From contig CAJUEL010000051.1 of the NCBI GenBank assembly GCA_910585455.1, positions 1 to 32,987 of the forward strand: 32,987 nucleotides of DNA. The letters run 5' to 3'. Each line of letters begins with the position of its first letter. Position 1 is the stretch's first letter. Under the pieces are notes generated by a model. The model was not told the DNA's origin. It worked only from the letters and a program-made list of their open reading frames with translations, and ran no database searches. Origin of the DNA: an uncultured Eisenbergiella sp. (GTDB lineage: Bacteria; Bacillota; Clostridia; Lachnospirales; Lachnospiraceae). The translations under genes and the position numbers were made by a program. This document shows positions 15,706 through 23,273 of the stretch, piece by piece.

Positions 15706-17649
15706 TTAAGCTTCTGCATACTCCTCCAGCTGTTTTTCTGTTTCCAGCATCCGCTCCAGCAGGCTCTCCTGTTGTTTCTCCTGCTCGTCCAAAAGCCCCT
15801 GCAGCTCCATGAGCTTTTCATAATCCGACGCAAGAGACGGATCCAGAAGCTGCATTTTAAGCTGTGCCGCCGCCTGTTCACTCTCTGCAAGCTGCGTCTC
15901 ATATTTTTCCAGCTGCCGGATCAGGCGGGCTTTTATTTTTCCCGGGTTGTAATAGGTCTTTTTATCAAAAACATCCTCGATGGTCGGCTCCTTCGCCGTT
16001 TTATTTGCTGCAGGCGCATGCCCCGGTATCACGCCCTTCTTTTTTTCCTCCAGATACTGCTCATATCCACAGTTGTACTGATGTACCCCGTTTTCAGAAA
16101 ATTCCAGAATGCCCGTGGCGACCTGCTTCATGAAATACCGGTCATGGGAAACGAACAGCACAGTGCCTTCAAATTCCACAAGCATCCGCTCCAGCGCTTC
16201 CTTTCCCAGAATGTCCATATGATTGGTCGGCTCATCCAGAATCAGAAGATTCGGCCTTGTCTGAAACATCTTACACAGGGCGAGCCGCACCTTTTCTCCG
16301 CCGGAGAGCTGTCCCATCTTCTTTTCCACCTCTTCCCCGGAAAACAGAAAGCTGCCCAGCGCGCTGCGCACATCCTCCCGCAAAAGCTTCGGATATTCCT
16401 CCCAGAAATTTTCCAGCACTGTTTGCTCCGGGTCCGCGTCGTCCACCACCGCCTTTTGCTGGTCAAAATATCCCCATTCCACATTCGGTCCGAATACGAA
16501 GGAGCCTCCCAGAGCGGGGATCATATCCACCAGCGTTTTTAACAGCGTGGATTTTCCCTTGCCGTTTTCCCCAAGAACGGCGAGCCTCTCCTTCTTTTTT
16601 AACTGAAAGGAAACCTGCACAAGCTCCCGGTCATAGCCGATCTTTAAATTTTTCACCGTCAGCACATCCGTATAGCTTTCCCGCAGGGGCGAAAACATCG
16701 CATGGAAGGTTTTCGTGTCGAAGCGCCGGGGCTTTTCTATCTTCACCATATGCTCGATCGCCATGCGCTTGGAACGGGTTGCCGCAACCTTGGTGGGGGT
16801 ATTTTTCCACTTTTCGATCCACTCCGTCAGCCGGGCGATCTCCTTCTGCTGCTCCTCATAGTCCTTTTCCTGCTTGACCAGATTCTCTTCCTTTTGCTTC
16901 ATGAACGCCGTATAATTGCCGGCGTACCGTCTGATCCGGTGATATTCGATCTCGTAGGTCACATCGATAACCCTGTCCAGAAACATGCGGTCATGGGAAA
17001 CAATGACCACAGCCCTGTCGTATTGTGCCAGATAATTTTCCAGCCACTCGATCGTGGGAAGGTCCAGATGGTTGGTCGGCTCGTCTAACAGCATGATATC
17101 CGGGCGCTCCAGCAAAAGCTTGATGAACGCCACCTTCGTCTGCTGTCCGCCGGAAAAGCTTCCGATCGGCCGCTTCAAATCCTCCAGCGCAAAGCCGAAC
17201 CGCTGGAACATGATCTCCATGTCCTGCCGCCACGTATAGCCCCGCAGGGCGTCCATCCGCTCCTGCAGATTGCTGTATGCAAATAAAAGCTCCTGCGTTT
17301 CCTGCTGATGCAGCTTTTCCTCCACCTGCTTCATCTCTTCCTCACAGGCAAATACCGGCGCGAAGGCTTTCTTGATTTCCTCCTCCACCGTCGCCTCCCC
17401 ATCCGGAAAGCTGACCTGCTTTAAGAAACCGATTTTCTGCTTTCCCGCCATGAAAATGCCGCATTCCTCATCGCTGTCTAAATTGCTCATGGAAATATCC
17501 CCGGCAATCAGCTTGAGCAGCGTCGTCTTGCCGCAGCCGTTTCTGCCGACCACCGCGATCTTTTCCCTGTCACGGATCTCGAAATTCACATCCTCCAATA
17601 TGGTGTCCGCCGCGTACTGTACCAGCGCGTGCCTGATTTGATATCTCAT
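15706..17649 (-). CDS. ABC-F family ATPase (Uup/YdiF-like)
   Basis: This is a soluble protein with two ATP-binding cassettes and no membrane domain, the ABC-F layout; members act on ribosomes in translation quality control or antibiotic protection. The 647 residues contain Walker A GRNGCGKTT, signature SFSGGQQTKVAF and Walker B LLDEPTNHLD in the first half. After a charged linker that would contact the ribosomal P/E-site region come GENGKGKST, LSGGEKVRLAL and LILDEPTNHMD. The C-terminal 110 residues form a coiled-coil extension. It starts 15 bases after rlmD with a GAGGAA site. A housekeeping role is likelier than resistance given the context, but this is inference. Confidence 0.93.
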   Translation of the reverse strand: MRYQIRHALVQYAADTILEDVNFEIRDREKIAVVGRNGCGKTTLLKLIAGDISMSNLDSDEECGIFMAGKQKIGFLKQVSFPDGEATVEEEIKKAFAPVFACEEEMKQVEEKLHQQETQELLFAYSNLQERMDALRGYTWRQDMEIMFQRFGFALEDLKRPIGSFSGGQQTKVAFIKLLLERPDIMLLDEPTNHLDLPTIEWLENYLAQYDRAVVIVSHDRMFLDRVIDVTYEIEYHRIRRYAGNYTAFMKQKEENLVKQEKDYEEQQKEIARLTEWIEKWKNTPTKVAATRSKRMAIEHMVKIEKPRRFDTKTFHAMFSPLRESYTDVLTVKNLKIGYDRELVQVSFQLKKKERLAVLGENGKGKSTLLKTLVDMIPALGGSFVFGPNVEWGYFDQQKAVVDDADPEQTVLENFWEEYPKLLREDVRSALGSFLFSGEEVEKKMGQLSGGEKVRLALCKMFQTRPNLLILDEPTNHMDILGKEALERMLVEFEGTVLFVSHDRYFMKQVATGILEFSENGVHQYNCGYEQYLEEKKKGVIPGHAPAANKTAKEPTIEDVFDKKTYYNPGKIKARLIRQLEKYETQLAESEQAAAQLKMQLLDPSLASDYEKLMELQGLLDEQEKQQESLLERMLETEKQLEEYAEA

Positions 17650-17664
17650 CTTTTTATTCCTCTG

Positions 17665-18933
17665 TTATTTTATGCGGGAAAGCAGCGCCACCGCCTCTAT
17701 GCTCCCCGTCCAGGGAAACATGTCCACCGGGTGCACCTCCTGTGCCCGGTAGCCTTTCTTCTTAAGGAAGGCCACATCCCGCTCCAGCGTCACCGGATTG
17801 CAGGATACATAAACGATCCGCCCCGGCGCAAGCTCTGCTGCCGCAGTCAAAAATTCCTCGCTGCTTCCCGCTCTGGGCGGATCGAGAAGCAGCACATCCA
17901 CCGAAATGCCGTCTGCCGCACAGCTTTGCAAAAAGTTGCCCGCATCATCCCGGTAAAACCGGATATTGCCGATGCGGTTTTCCTTCGCGTTGCTGATGGC
18001 ATCCCGCACAGCCTCCGGATTGCTTTCCACCGCCAGGACCCTTCCCGCATGCTTTGCCGCGATCAGTCCGATCGTCCCGGTGCCGCAATAAGCGTCCACC
18101 ACCGTTTCCCGTCCGGAAAGCCCTGCCAGCGCAACCGCCTTTTCATACAGCTTCTGCGCCTGCAGGGGATTGACCTGATAAAAGGACGCGGGAGAAATCC
18201 GAAACCGCAGACCGCACAGCTCATCCATGATATATCCCTTGCCGTACAGCACCTGATACCGCGCCCCCAAAATCAGGCTGTCCGAACGGTCATTGACATT
18301 CTGCACCACCGTGGTGATTTCCGGATGTGCTTTGCACAGCGCATCCACAAAATTCCGTTTGGAGGGAAATACCGGAGACGCCGTCACCAGCACCACCATG
18401 ATCTCCCCTGTAAAACAGCCCTTCCGGATCAGCACATAACGCAAAAGCCCATATCCGGTATCCTCATCATAGGCTTTGATTTTAAAGGACCGCAGCATGC
18501 TCCGGATCGTAGAGATGATCTCATCGGATTTCTCATCCTCAATCAGGCAGGATTCCACCGGCAAAAGCCTGTGACTCTTCTCCTCGTATACGCCGGAAAT
18601 GATATGCTTCTTCTGATCCAGGCCGAACACCGCCTGCACCTTATGCCGGTAGTGAAACGGATTCTCCATCCCGATCACGGGCTTCACCTTGCAGTGCTTC
18701 TCCATCAGCTCCCGCACTTCCCGGCGTTTTTTGGCGAGCTGCTCCTCATAGGACATGTCCAGATACTTACAGCTCCCGCATTTTTTAAAATGCGCGCATC
18801 CCTGCCCCGATGCTTTCTTTCTGTTTTCCGAAGCTCCCCTGTGTCCATCGTTCTTTGCTAACCCATTGCTTTCCTGCCTGCATTTCCTGTGAAGATTCTT
18901 CGCTGTCCTGCCGCTTTCTTTTCGTTCATCCAT
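17665..18933 (-). CDS. rlmD: 23S rRNA (uracil-5-)-methyltransferase, RlmD/RumA family
   Basis: The enzyme makes 5-methyluridine in 23S rRNA using SAM. The 422-residue protein has an iron-sulphur ligand set C46, C52, C55 and C129 (CAHFKKCGSC and PVESCLIED). Its Rossmann-type methyltransferase domain contains VDAYCGTGTIGL, LLLDPPRAG and the catalytic cysteine in YVSCNPVTLERD (C378). The N-terminal 45 residues are basic, and I do not see the TRAM domain usual in RlmD. Paralogues RlmCD and TrmFO-like proteins exist, so the exact target uridine is open. It lies directly after the rplT terminator and leads an operon with the ABC-F gene. Confidence 0.9.
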   Translation of the reverse strand: MDERKESGRTAKNLHRKCRQESNGLAKNDGHRGASENRKKASGQGCAHFKKCGSCKYLDMSYEEQLAKKRREVRELMEKHCKVKPVIGMENPFHYRHKVQAVFGLDQKKHIISGVYEEKSHRLLPVESCLIEDEKSDEIISTIRSMLRSFKIKAYDEDTGYGLLRYVLIRKGCFTGEIMVVLVTASPVFPSKRNFVDALCKAHPEITTVVQNVNDRSDSLILGARYQVLYGKGYIMDELCGLRFRISPASFYQVNPLQAQKLYEKAVALAGLSGRETVVDAYCGTGTIGLIAAKHAGRVLAVESNPEAVRDAISNAKENRIGNIRFYRDDAGNFLQSCAADGISVDVLLLDPPRAGSSEEFLTAAAELAPGRIVYVSCNPVTLERDVAFLKKKGYRAQEVHPVDMFPWTGSIEAVALLSRIK

Positions 18934-18953
18934 TCTTTATACCTCTTGCCAAC

Positions 18954-18981
18954 AAAAGCCCCGGAAAACTCCGGGGCTTTT
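18954..18981 (-). terminator. Intrinsic terminator after rplT
   Basis: AAAAGCCCCGGA (18954-18965) and its complement (18970-18981) form a 12-bp GC-rich stem with a 4-base loop, ending in CTTTTGTT on the minus strand. It closes the infC-rpmI-rplT operon just 20 bases before the rlmD start codon. Confidence 0.85.
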
Positions 18982-18991
18982 AAGTACAGCC

Positions 18992-19348
18992 TTATGCCAG
19001 CTTGCTCTTTGCCACCTCTGCCAGTGTCGCAAAGCCTTCTGCATCGTTTACTGCCATCTCAGCCAGCATCTTTCTGTTGATTTCCACATCAGCCAGCTTC
19101 AGTCCATACATGAACTTCGAATAGGACAGACCGTTGATTCTCGCTGCCGCATTGATACGGGCGATCCAAAGCTGTCTCATCTGACGCTTTCTCTCCTTAC
19201 GGCCCGCATAAGAGGAAGCCAGCGCCCGCATGACGGACTGCTTCGCAACTCTGTACTGTTTGCTCCTTGCGCCCCTGTAACCCTTCGCAAGCTTTAATAC
19301 TTTATTATGTTTTCTTCTGGCATTCATGCCGCCTTTTACTCTAGCCAT
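18992..19348 (-). CDS. rplT: 50S ribosomal protein L20
   Basis: L20 binds 23S rRNA early in large-subunit assembly and, in Firmicutes, represses its own operon by binding the infC leader. The 118-residue protein begins ARVKGGMNARRKHNKVLKLAKGYRG, with the long basic N-terminal extension, and contains the C-terminal globular part ADVEINRKMLAEMAVNDAEGF. The ATG follows AAGGAGG. The gene ends the operon. Confidence 0.98.
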   Translation of the reverse strand: MARVKGGMNARRKHNKVLKLAKGYRGARSKQYRVAKQSVMRALASSYAGRKERKRQMRQLWIARINAAARINGLSYSKFMYGLKLADVEINRKMLAEMAVNDAEGFATLAEVAKSKLA

Positions 19349-19369
19349 CTTCTTAATCCTCCTTACGAC

Positions 19370-19567
19370 TTACGCATACGGTAAAATCTTCTTCATATTC
19401 TTTACATTGGTTTTGTCCGTAATTGCCGGTTTTCTGAGATTTCTCTTTCTCTTTGTGGACTTCTTGGTTAAGATATGGCTCTTGTACGCCTTACTTCTCT
19501 TCAATTTCCCCGTTCCGGTCACTTTGAAACGTTTTGCAGCCGATCTGCTTGTCTTCATTTTAGGCAT
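19370..19567 (-). CDS. rpmI: 50S ribosomal protein L35
   Basis: A 65-residue, highly basic protein starting PKMKTSRSAAKRFKVTGTGK and ending NMKKILPYA, as in all L35 proteins. It has an AGGAGG site and lies between infC and rplT in the conserved order. Confidence 0.98.
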   Translation of the reverse strand: MPKMKTSRSAAKRFKVTGTGKLKRSKAYKSHILTKKSTKRKRNLRKPAITDKTNVKNMKKILPYA

Positions 19568-19618
19568 ATCTGATTTCCTCCTGTCATTTCAATTTTTCCT
19601 CTATTTTAACTGCGCGGT

Positions 19619-20125
19619 TTAGCGTTTTTCAGTTAAAAACATAATCATGCTCCGGCCTTCCACCTTCGGAGGCTTCTCCACAACGGCAATGTCGGAAAGC
19701 ATCTGCGCGAAATCATCCAGAATGTGCTTGCTGGTTGACATGTGCGCCATTTCACGACCGCGGAAACGCAGGGTAACCTTTACACGGTTTCCTTTCTCGA
19801 TAAACTTTCTCGCGGCTCCTGCCTTGGTATTCAAATCATTGGTGTCGATGTTGGGAGACATCCGGATCTCCTTGATCTCAATGATCCGCTGCTTCTTCTT
19901 CGCTTCCTTCTCCTTGCGCGCAAGCTCATAACGGTACTTGCCGTAATCCACAATCTTGCATACGGGCGGCTTCGCGTTGGGCGCAATCTTCACCAGATCC
20001 AGCCCTGCCTCTTCCGCAAGCTTCATCGCATCCCTCGACGACATAATGCCGAGCTGTGCTCCGTCCTCCCCAATCAAACGGATTTCTCTGTCTCTGATCT
20101 GTTCGTTGATAAATAGTTCGCTAAT
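19619..20125 (-). CDS. infC: Translation initiation factor IF-3 with AUU start codon
   Basis: IF-3 binds the small subunit and checks initiator tRNA and start codon. The protein (168 residues) reads SELFINEQIRDREIRLIGED at its start, then the two alpha/beta domains joined by a lysine-rich linker (ARKEKEAKKKQRIIEIKEIR) and the C-terminal TLRFRGREMAH. The start is an ATT at 20125, eight bases after GGAGGG. Upstream GTG-initiated extension to 20194 would run through the terminator hairpin of the leader and lacks a site. AUU starts on infC are the known device by which IF-3 limits its own translation. Confidence 0.95.
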   Translation of the reverse strand: MSELFINEQIRDREIRLIGEDGAQLGIMSSRDAMKLAEEAGLDLVKIAPNAKPPVCKIVDYGKYRYELARKEKEAKKKQRIIEIKEIRMSPNIDTNDLNTKAGAARKFIEKGNRVKVTLRFRGREMAHMSTSKHILDDFAQMLSDIAVVEKPPKVEGRSMIMFLTEKR

Positions 20126-20319
20126 GGTCGTTTCCCTCCATAAGATAAAAATATATTTTCCGCACAAAAAACGGCGGTCACAGACCCCCGCCACATCAAC
20201 CGCAGATAATATGTACCCTGCACATATTCATCCAAACGGAAAATATAAACGCCTGCCAGCCCGATTGCCGCAGGGTGAGAGCGGAACTCTGCTTGTATGT
20301 GATGCACGCCGTTGCGTAC
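20126..20319 (-). ncRNA. L20-type leader of infC-rpmI-rplT
   Basis: About 194 untranslated bases lie between the promoter and infC. They contain a long-range 7-bp helix ACCCTGC/GCAGGGT and end in a G/C-rich hairpin followed by TTTTTT. This fits the Firmicute L20 leader, where L20 binding favours the terminator and lowers transcription of the operon. The call rests on position, terminator and helix layout; I did not align it to the family model. Confidence 0.7.
20166..20192 (-). terminator. Leader attenuator terminator before infC
   Basis: Minus-strand GGCGG (20188-20192) pairs with CCGCC (20173-20177) around an internal G-rich bulge and is followed by GTTTTTTG. It lies 40 bases before the infC ribosome site, so it must be avoided for the operon to be made, as expected for attenuation. 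Confidence 0.7.
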
Positions 20320-20325
20320 TCATAT

Positions 20326-20354
20326 AAAATAACACAACAGGCATTCTCTGTCAA
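20326..20354 (-). promoter_or_regulatory. Promoter of the infC operon
   Basis: A perfect minus-strand TTGACA (20349-20354), 17-base spacer and TATTTT (20326-20331). The -35 lies in the loop of the upstream inverted repeat at 20334-20364. Confidence 0.7.
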
Positions 20355-20364
20355 TGCCTGTTGT
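20334..20364 (-). terminator. 12-bp inverted repeat ending the dehydrogenase transcript and overlapping the infC promoter
   Basis: ACAACAGGCATT (20334-20345) and its complement (20353-20364) form a hairpin with a 7-base loop. It is followed on the minus strand by GTTATTTTAT. It is about 80 bases past the dehydrogenase stop and shares bases with the infC promoter. Confidence 0.6.
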
Positions 20365-20443
20365 AAAATTTTTCTGATTTTTTTAATACCTTTTTTGTAA
20401 CAGTCCAGACGCAGTACCATCCAGGCTGTCGCCGCTTTTTATT

Positions 20444-21550
20444 CTAGTCGAGTATCCCTGCCACCAAAGGATTCTCCATGGCCTTTTTCCTCTGATAAGG
20501 GGACGTAAGCTCCAGGCGGCATCCTTTTTCGCTGCTTGTTTCAAAGGCGGTCAGAATCTCCAGTACATGCAGCGTCTGCTGCGCGTCCGCACGGCATGCC
20601 CGCCCGGTGCGCAGCGCCTTTGCCATATCCGCAAGCCCCAGCCCTCTGCTGTTTTCCTGATACCCAAACAATAGCGGCATCTCCCGAAAGCTTCCCGTCT
20701 CCGGGCGCAGCAGGCTCACGCTGCCGCCAAAGCCATTGGGATCCGGCACCCGCAGAGTTCCCTTCGTTCCGTATATTTCCAGAAAATCCTGTCTATCATA
20801 ATAGACGTCAAAGGTCGTCAGCACGCTTCCGACAGCGCCGTTTTCAAACTGTAAAAGCCCCGCCGTATGCGTGGGCACCTCCACATCCACCACCGTCCCT
20901 TTTTTCGGCTCACTGGTGATGATGCGCTGGGGAAAACTCTTCGCGCACAGTCCGGTGACGCTTTTTACCCTGCCGACCAGATTGACGAGGGCCGTCATAT
21001 AATAGGGTCCCATATCCATCATCGGACCGCCGCCCGCCTGATAATAAAATTCCGGCGCGGGATGCCAGCTTTCATGCCCGTGACATACCATCCGCGCCTC
21101 TGCGCCGACCACGTCACCGATAAAGCCGTCGTCGATCAGCTTCCGGCATGTCTGGATGCCCGCCCCCAGAAAGGTATCCGGCGCTCCGCCCAGCATAAGC
21201 CCCTTCTCCTTTGCCAGTAAAACCAGCTCCTCACCTTCCTCATATACCGCCGCAAGCGGTTTTTCGCTGTATACATGCTTGCCCGCCAGCAGCGCCGCCT
21301 TCGTCGTCCGATAGTGCTCATTGGGGCGTGTCAGATTCAGAATAATTTCAATTTCCTCATCCGCAAGCATTTCCTCCATCGTTTCATACACCTTGGGAAT
21401 TTTATATTCCTCCGCCGCCTCTCTCGCCTTTTCCATGAAGAGATCGCATACGGCAGTCACCTCCACCTCCGTAAAGAGCCGGGTGAGATTCTGAAAATAG
21501 ATGCCGCTGATCGCTCCCGCGCCAAGCACGCCGATTTTTACCCGTTCCAT
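20444..21550 (-). CDS. Gfo/Idh/MocA family NAD(P)-dependent dehydrogenase
   Basis: These enzymes oxidise or epimerise sugars and cyclitols. The 368-residue protein has the N-terminal Rossmann motif GVLGAGAISGIYF, the conserved catalytic-lysine motif YSEKPLA and a C-terminal alpha/beta domain with GGGPMMDMGPYYMTALVNLVG. The ATG at 21550 is chosen because GGAG is eight bases upstream; an earlier in-frame start at 21589 is unsupported. It follows the ThuA gene by 63 bases with an intercistronic hairpin between them. Substrate unknown, though the ThuA partner suggests a disaccharide or derived sugar. Confidence 0.9.
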   Translation of the reverse strand: MERVKIGVLGAGAISGIYFQNLTRLFTEVEVTAVCDLFMEKAREAAEEYKIPKVYETMEEMLADEEIEIILNLTRPNEHYRTTKAALLAGKHVYSEKPLAAVYEEGEELVLLAKEKGLMLGGAPDTFLGAGIQTCRKLIDDGFIGDVVGAEARMVCHGHESWHPAPEFYYQAGGGPMMDMGPYYMTALVNLVGRVKSVTGLCAKSFPQRIITSEPKKGTVVDVEVPTHTAGLLQFENGAVGSVLTTFDVYYDRQDFLEIYGTKGTLRVPDPNGFGGSVSLLRPETGSFREMPLLFGYQENSRGLGLADMAKALRTGRACRADAQQTLHVLEILTAFETSSEKGCRLELTSPYQRKKAMENPLVAGILD

Positions 21551-21572
21551 AGGTCCTTCTCCTTCCTGCGTG

Positions 21573-21603
21573 ACCGGTGCCGCCGCCACCCGGCAGCACC
21601 GGT
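21573..21603 (-). other. Intercistronic hairpin between thuA-like and dehydrogenase genes
   Basis: ACCGGTGC (21573-21580) and GCACCGGT (21596-21603) form an 8-bp GC-rich stem. No T-tract follows, so it may stabilise or process the message rather than end it. Confidence 0.45.
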
Positions 21604-21613
21604 GTCCTGTCCC

Positions 21614-22345
21614 CTAATACATCTTCGCTTCGTTCTCAAATCTGTCGGTGGTCAGATCATGCGCTATCGCATATTCCTTTCCTTCCGCCGCCCACACAAG
21701 TCCGCGCTCCATCAAAAGCCCGGCAGAGGGGAATTTTTCAAACACATCATCATGGTGCCCCAAAGAGCAGTAAAACACCCTTCCGTTCCCCCAGAACTTC
21801 GTCCATGCCACCGGCATGTCCACCGCCTTATTGGAAATATGGTAGTAGTCCACCACCGGGAATCTGGTGGATGCCAGCACCTCCACCGCCGGGTCCACAT
21901 GAAGGTAATAGTGCTCACTGCACACAGGAAAATCTTCCATTCCTTCCACGATCGGGCTGGAACCTTTATGAATGTTCACCATATAGTCGATCCCGTCCCC
22001 GCCCGGATGGCTGACCCACTGTCCCCCAGTCATGAATTGCCATTCCACGTCATTGCGGAAGGCATCGCACATTCCCCCGTGACAGCCCGCAAGACCGGTT
22101 CCCGCAGCCACCGCAAGACTGATATTTTTGCAGTATTCCGGCTTGATCTCTCCCATGGTCCAGCAGGGCACGATCAGATCCATCCCCATCAGCTTTTCCC
22201 GGTCCGCAAGCACCTCCTGACTGTCATAAACTTCGCAGGTATACCCGTGCTTCTCAAGCATCCTCCGGAACCTTTCCGCCACCAGAGCGGGCTCATGTCC
22301 GTCCCAGCCTCCCTGAAAAATCAGCGCTTTTTTTGTCCTGTCCAT
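21614..22345 (-). CDS. ThuA-domain protein (trehalose-utilisation-like)
   Basis: The 243-residue protein has the ThuA fold, a glutamine-amidotransferase-like Rossmann domain found next to sugar dehydrogenases. Recognisable stretches are LIFQGGWDGHEPA at the start, the central GTGLAGCHGGMCDAF, MTGGQWVSHPGG and the C-terminal MPVAWTKFWGNGRVFYCSLGHHDDVF. It heads a two-gene operon with the Gfo/Idh/MocA dehydrogenase, a common pairing in sugar catabolism; the exact reaction of most ThuA proteins is not established. The start at 22345 has a GAGGAG site. Confidence 0.88.
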   Translation of the reverse strand: MDRTKKALIFQGGWDGHEPALVAERFRRMLEKHGYTCEVYDSQEVLADREKLMGMDLIVPCWTMGEIKPEYCKNISLAVAAGTGLAGCHGGMCDAFRNDVEWQFMTGGQWVSHPGGDGIDYMVNIHKGSSPIVEGMEDFPVCSEHYYLHVDPAVEVLASTRFPVVDYYHISNKAVDMPVAWTKFWGNGRVFYCSLGHHDDVFEKFPSAGLLMERGLVWAAEGKEYAIAHDLTTDRFENEAKMY

Positions 22346-22374
22346 AAGAATTCTCCTCTCGAAAATATTGATAC

Positions 22375-22403
22375 TTGCAGTATAGCAGATTTTCCGGTAA
22401 AAT
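22375..22403 (+). promoter_or_regulatory. Promoter of the AraC regulator gene
   Basis: TTGCAG (22375-22380), 17-base spacer and TAAAAT (22398-22403). It overlaps the opposite-strand thuA promoter, so the two transcripts start within a shared region. Confidence 0.6.
22379..22387 (-). promoter_or_regulatory. Extended -10 promoter of the thuA-dehydrogenase operon
   Basis: The minus strand reads TGCTATACT, an extended -10 element, 34 bases before the thuA start. No good -35 is present, which fits a promoter needing an activator such as the divergent AraC protein. Confidence 0.5.
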
Positions 22404-22472
22404 GATGGTCATAAAGCCAGCAAAACCACTCATAGATTGCTCTATATACCTATAGAAAGGAGGGAACTGCCC

Positions 22473-23270
22473 ATGCAGCCATTCTATGAAAAGAAGGATG
22501 AAGAATACCGGTGCTTTTTCTCAGAGAATATGACCTTTCCGGCGCATCTGCACAGCGCCGTCGAGCTGATTTTCATTCAGGACGGCGCTATGGAGGTTAC
22601 CGTGCAGGACCGGACAAAGACAATCCGGAAAAACGAGGCTGCCCTCATCTTTCCGGATATGGTTCACAGCTATCTGACGCCGGATTTTTGCAACGCGATC
22701 CTGTGCGTTTTTTCGCCTTCTCATGCGAAGGGGTATTATCATCTGCTTTCCAGACAGCAGCCCGCATGCCCCTTTTTTTCCACCGCTGTTCATAACCCGG
22801 ATCTGGCGCCCGCCTTTGAACGGATGCTTTTGTATGCAAAGCAGTCCCTTGCCATCAGCGAGGCGTGGCTGAATCTGATCCTGGCATATCTGATGTCCGA
22901 AGCGGTTTTCATTCCCCGGAACAGACAGGACCGCACCGATATCAGCTATCAGCTCATCTCCTATATTTCCACACATTTTCAGGAGCCCTTGACGCTGGAT
23001 AAGCTCGCGCGGGAGCTGCATTTCAACAAATATTATATTTCCCGGGTATTCTCTGTCCGGCTGCACTGCAGCTTTTATGAATACGTAAACCGTCTCCGCC
23101 TGGATTACGCCGCCCGGCTGCTTCGGGAAACAGACCTGCATATCACGGATATCTGGCAGGATGCGGGCTTTGAAAGTCAGAAAACCTTTAACCGGACCTT
23201 TCTTGACTGCTATGGAATGACGCCCTCGCAGTACCGCAGGGCGCTGCCGCCTCATTGCCCGCGGGAATAA
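22473..23270 (+). CDS. AraC-family transcriptional regulator
   Basis: The 265-residue protein has an N-terminal cupin-like sensor part (HLHSAVELIFIQDGAMEV; IFPDMVHSY) and a C-terminal AraC double helix-turn-helix (about residues 165-260) with LTLDKLARELHFNKYYISRVF and TDIWQDAGFESQKTFNRTF. The cupin half is typical of sugar-sensing members. The start at ATG 22473 has AGGAGG nine bases upstream; a TTG at 22437 lacks a site. It diverges from the thuA operon and ends three bases from the convergent glycoside hydrolase gene. It likely controls the thuA operon. Confidence 0.9.
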   Translation: MQPFYEKKDEEYRCFFSENMTFPAHLHSAVELIFIQDGAMEVTVQDRTKTIRKNEAALIFPDMVHSYLTPDFCNAILCVFSPSHAKGYYHLLSRQQPACPFFSTAVHNPDLAPAFERMLLYAKQSLAISEAWLNLILAYLMSEAVFIPRNRQDRTDISYQLISYISTHFQEPLTLDKLARELHFNKYYISRVFSVRLHCSFYEYVNRLRLDYAARLLRETDLHITDIWQDAGFESQKTFNRTFLDCYGMTPSQYRRALPPHCPRE

Positions 23271-23273
23271 AAA

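Noticed and set aside
15706..17649. ABC-F protein as an antibiotic-resistance gene
   Set aside because: The housekeeping context and general Uup/YdiF-like layout give no sign of a resistance type; no leader or mobile element is seen.
17629..18861. Plus-strand open frame of 410 codons
   Set aside because: Antisense to rlmD, whose motifs and cysteine set are unmistakable.
20196..20420. Minus-strand frame of 74 codons upstream of infC
   Set aside because: It crosses the terminator, the infC promoter and the leader; a leader RNA explains the region better.
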